From Neoceratodus forsteri (lineage: Eukaryota > Chordata > Ceratodontiformes > Ceratodontidae), in assembly GCA_016271365.2 (NCBI GenBank), contig CM028131.1:283648001-283712000 (forward strand): a DNA stretch of 64,000 nucleotides, given 5' to 3'. A program made the position numbers and the translations under genes. The notes beneath the pieces were generated by a model. It had not been told where the DNA came from and did not search any database. It was given only the letters and a program-made list of their open reading frames with translations. Positions within the stretch are counted from its first letter, which is position 1, and each line of letters starts with the position of its first letter. Positions 61,616 through 64,000 of this stretch are shown in pieces.

Positions 61616-63700
61616 TGTAACCCCTCCACCAATTTGGGGCTTACCTTAAGTATCTTCCTGGGCTCCAGCCATGCCCACTGCCAGGCAGATGTCCTGCAGA
61701 GATAGTAAATCCGTGCTTATTTGTTTGATCCTGTTGATTTGCGTAAGAGTGCAATGATGTGACTCCGTTCCTGTCCCTTTAACACTATAGACAGTGGCTA
61801 TGCAGTAAATGGGCTGGGCTGGGTCCAAGTGTTTCAAAGCTGGCGACTGGCCAGGCAGTACTCTAATTTGCTCCACTCTGCAGTGGATAGTTGTTATATT
61901 TGAATTAGAGTGTTTGCTTTAACCTGCCTTCTTGCAGTTATTCATCTGAATGGGAGCCACCATGTTTGGTTTGGGACTTCCAGGTATTTGGACCAATTAA
62001 GACACAAGAGACTTTGAGGGGTCCTTAGTTCAAGTGCCTCGTGGGAAGGAAAACTGTGGTTCTTGTAGTTTTACAGGTTGGCGCCTAAACTGACTAATGG
62101 GAGCACCAGAACTGTGACTGACAGCTCCCCTAGCCAACCTGATTACTAGAAAACCAGACTAGTTCAAGAACTGTTAGAAAAAAAGAGTTCAGTTGCTATT
62201 AGAGCTGAGAGAGTGAGCAGCTTGAGCCATTGAGAGGCAGCTCCAGAAAAGGAGCTGTGGAGATCTGGCAGGGAAAGGCCTGATTTACCTTCCTTCCAGT
62301 GTTTTCTAGTATTGGACTGCTTGATAGCAGTAATCAGACTAATCTGAAGCTAAGCTTTGAACTGTGACAGTTTGCCTGAGACTCTAAGAAGTGCAGATTG
62401 AGATATTGGACTGAGAGACGCTCCTGTGAAGTGTTCGGACCAAGAGTTGTGTGAGAAACTGTTTTGAGAATTAAGAGGTTTGCTCAGTGAATCGACTGAA
62501 ATAGTGAACCGACCTGAAACCGAATTGAAGAGGTAGAAAAGTGAATGCTGTTCTCATTAAATGTGCTGTAGGTTTATTGTGGGTCATGGCTTACTGTTCA
62601 GGGACTCCTGCTTGCCAGCGAGGAGCCTTCTTTAGCAGTGACTGAACTGTCTGCCAGCAGGAGGTTGTCACCGGCCAACAAACTGAACTTTACCAGAAGT
62701 GTTTATCCAGCCTTGGGCCTATACCAAATTTGGCCCAAGCCATCTATTTCTGCATCAGTGACTGTTTCCTCTGCGACAGACCAGATTGGGGATCCAGCCC
62801 CCTGCGCACCAAGTAATCGCAGGTTGTGGCCACCTGGAGGGAAAGGCCGTAAAGCAGAGGTGAGTCGTGGAGGCCCAGCTTCCCCATGCTCTTCGGTTTC
62901 CAGCAGCAGGTCTTCATATTGAAAGAGCTTCCTCAACCAACTGGTGTTTGAGTAAACTCAGGATAGCTCCCTGCAACTTTTCTTTGAATCTTTCTGTGGT
63001 ACCATCCGATTGCTCCAGTGTGTTTCAGAGTTACAAAGGACTGGGCCAACCGGCCCTGGATACAAATAACCAAAGCCTTGTTTATGCATGTTTAACTGCC
63101 TTTTCTTTCCATCAAGGGCCCCAACAACAGCTGCTATGCTGGCCATCCCCGGGCACTGATTATGGCCAGCCAGTGTAACAATCTGGGTGCCCAGTGATGT
63201 CAGACTGTTTACTGAGGGACTAGAGTTCATGCATGCATAGTAAACTGAATCAAATCTGTAAAGTAATCATTCTTCTAGATTCATGCCCCATCCTTGTTTA
63301 TGTCCCATCTCCTTAATAAACCTGACTTGCTGTTACATGTTTAAACTGGCTTATGACCATATTCTTAGTTGGTGTACGGTATTGAAAGTGCATTCTTGTC
63401 TTGCTAACATTGTCTTTACAGGGGGTTGCTGAAGACCAGTCCCTGGTGGTAAGTGCAAGGGGTGTGTGCATATCATTAATGCTCATTATTAACTGTTTGG
63501 CAACTACTGCCAAGGGTTATATACAAGGTATTTGGTTACTAGGCAGGTTTGTGTGTAGTTATAGCTTCCCAGAGGGCTAAACCAGGTTAGGTAGGTACCC
63601 CCACTATTATTACTCTGGGTGGAGGCACCATAATATTGAATCCAGACCCCTCAACCTGTGGTTAGAAGTACAGGCAAGGGTTGTAACCTTAAAGACAGTG
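61616..63700 (+). mobile_element. LTR-like repeat, copy 2 (plus strand)
   Basis: Starts TGTAACCCCTCCACCAATTT (preceded by GAATA). It shares with the minus-strand copy at 21,250-23,531 the start, the GGTTGTGGCCACCTGG ... GAGGTGAGTCGTGG block (62,815-62,871), an AATAAA (63,315-63,320) and the distal block CTCTGGGTGGAGGCACC ... CCCCTCAACCTG (63,616-63,659). GAATA recurs at about 63,716. TG start, internal polyadenylation signal and about 2.1 kb length suggest a solo LTR. No coding ORF with motifs. Confidence 0.5.
63315..63320 (+). promoter_or_regulatory. Polyadenylation signal AATAAA in LTR-like copy 2
   Basis: AATAAA after CCTT, followed by a T/G-rich stretch. The minus-strand copy has AATAAAA at the equivalent point (22,137-22,142). 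Would mark the R region if the element is an LTR. Confidence 0.45.
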
Positions 63701-64000
63701 CCACCTACGAGTTATGAATAAGTTTGCTGACTTTGTATTTTTTTTTTTTATTTATAAATGGGCTTGTCTGCAAGATGCTTTAAAAATGAGTGTTGATTTT
63801 TGTTGCCGGTTTCACAGTGTGTCATAGTCAAGCTTATTCACGTGTGTTGTCACTAAAAGCAATGTTTGTGCATTTATTATTTTATGTTTTTCTAACACAA
63901 GAGCATTATGTCAATTTTTCAATGTTGATTTGGAGTCATATGGTCTATGGGAGGTCCTTGTGGCTCTGGACACCTCATCATGGTGCCTGGTCTTTGTTTC

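Overview
This is repeat-dense, AT-moderate DNA from a large vertebrate genome. I see no host protein-coding exon, rRNA, tRNA gene or CRISPR. The repeat mix is DIRS with a tyrosine recombinase, CR1, L2-like and Tx1-like LINEs, a Deu-domain SINE, a MIR/CORE-like SINE, hAT-like and fold-back DNA elements, and a hammerhead-ribozyme retroelement. That mix fits an amphibian (caecilian or salamander), lungfish or coelacanth better than a mammal or bird. The species call is inference only.

Layout. 0-0.35 kb: fragment of a non-coding repeat family called 'TRT' here, then a CA microsatellite. 2.2-9.1 kb: a decayed DIRS element with gag, RT/RNase H and recombinase remains. It is interrupted by an L2 3' fragment (4.34-4.92), a GC-rich tRNA-headed SINE (5.56-6.11) and an inverted-repeat insert (6.55-7.32). 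11.4-13.3 kb: CR1. 14.2-18.4 kb: palindromic elements, a tandemly duplicated hairpin unit, an L2 tail and a second GC-rich SINE. 20.4-23.5 kb: a TIR-like element and a reverse-strand LTR-like repeat. 24.6-30.35 kb: a hAT-like element with the 8-bp duplication AGTGTTAG, containing L2 copy B and a 77-bp tandem array.

30.4-49.8 kb is a nest. A Deu-SINE appears split by L2 copy A (reverse strand). L2-A is split by a 15-kb AT-rich LINE ('LINE-X', 31.84-46.86). LINE-X is itself interrupted by two inverted CR1 copies (35.3-38.4), a dimeric hammerhead-bearing element with 14-bp target duplications (41.24-41.91) and TRT copy A (42.0-46.7, containing a 144-bp satellite-like array). 49.84 to about 60.0 kb: a reverse-strand Tx1-like LINE interrupted by a short-TIR element, a CORE-like SINE, TRT copy B (itself hit by a CR1) and a 1.2-kb fold-back. 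61.6-63.7 kb: a second copy of the LTR-like repeat.

Most notable: (1) the dimeric hammerhead element at 41.24-41.91 kb, whose two ribozymes on the minus strand are spaced to release a 362-nt RNA; (2) the TRT family, three copies of a large non-coding element built of tandem arrays; (3) 2A-like motifs in both L2 copies. All element proteins are broken by stops and frameshifts. The elements are linked only by nesting, which gives relative insertion order, not by an operon or pathway.
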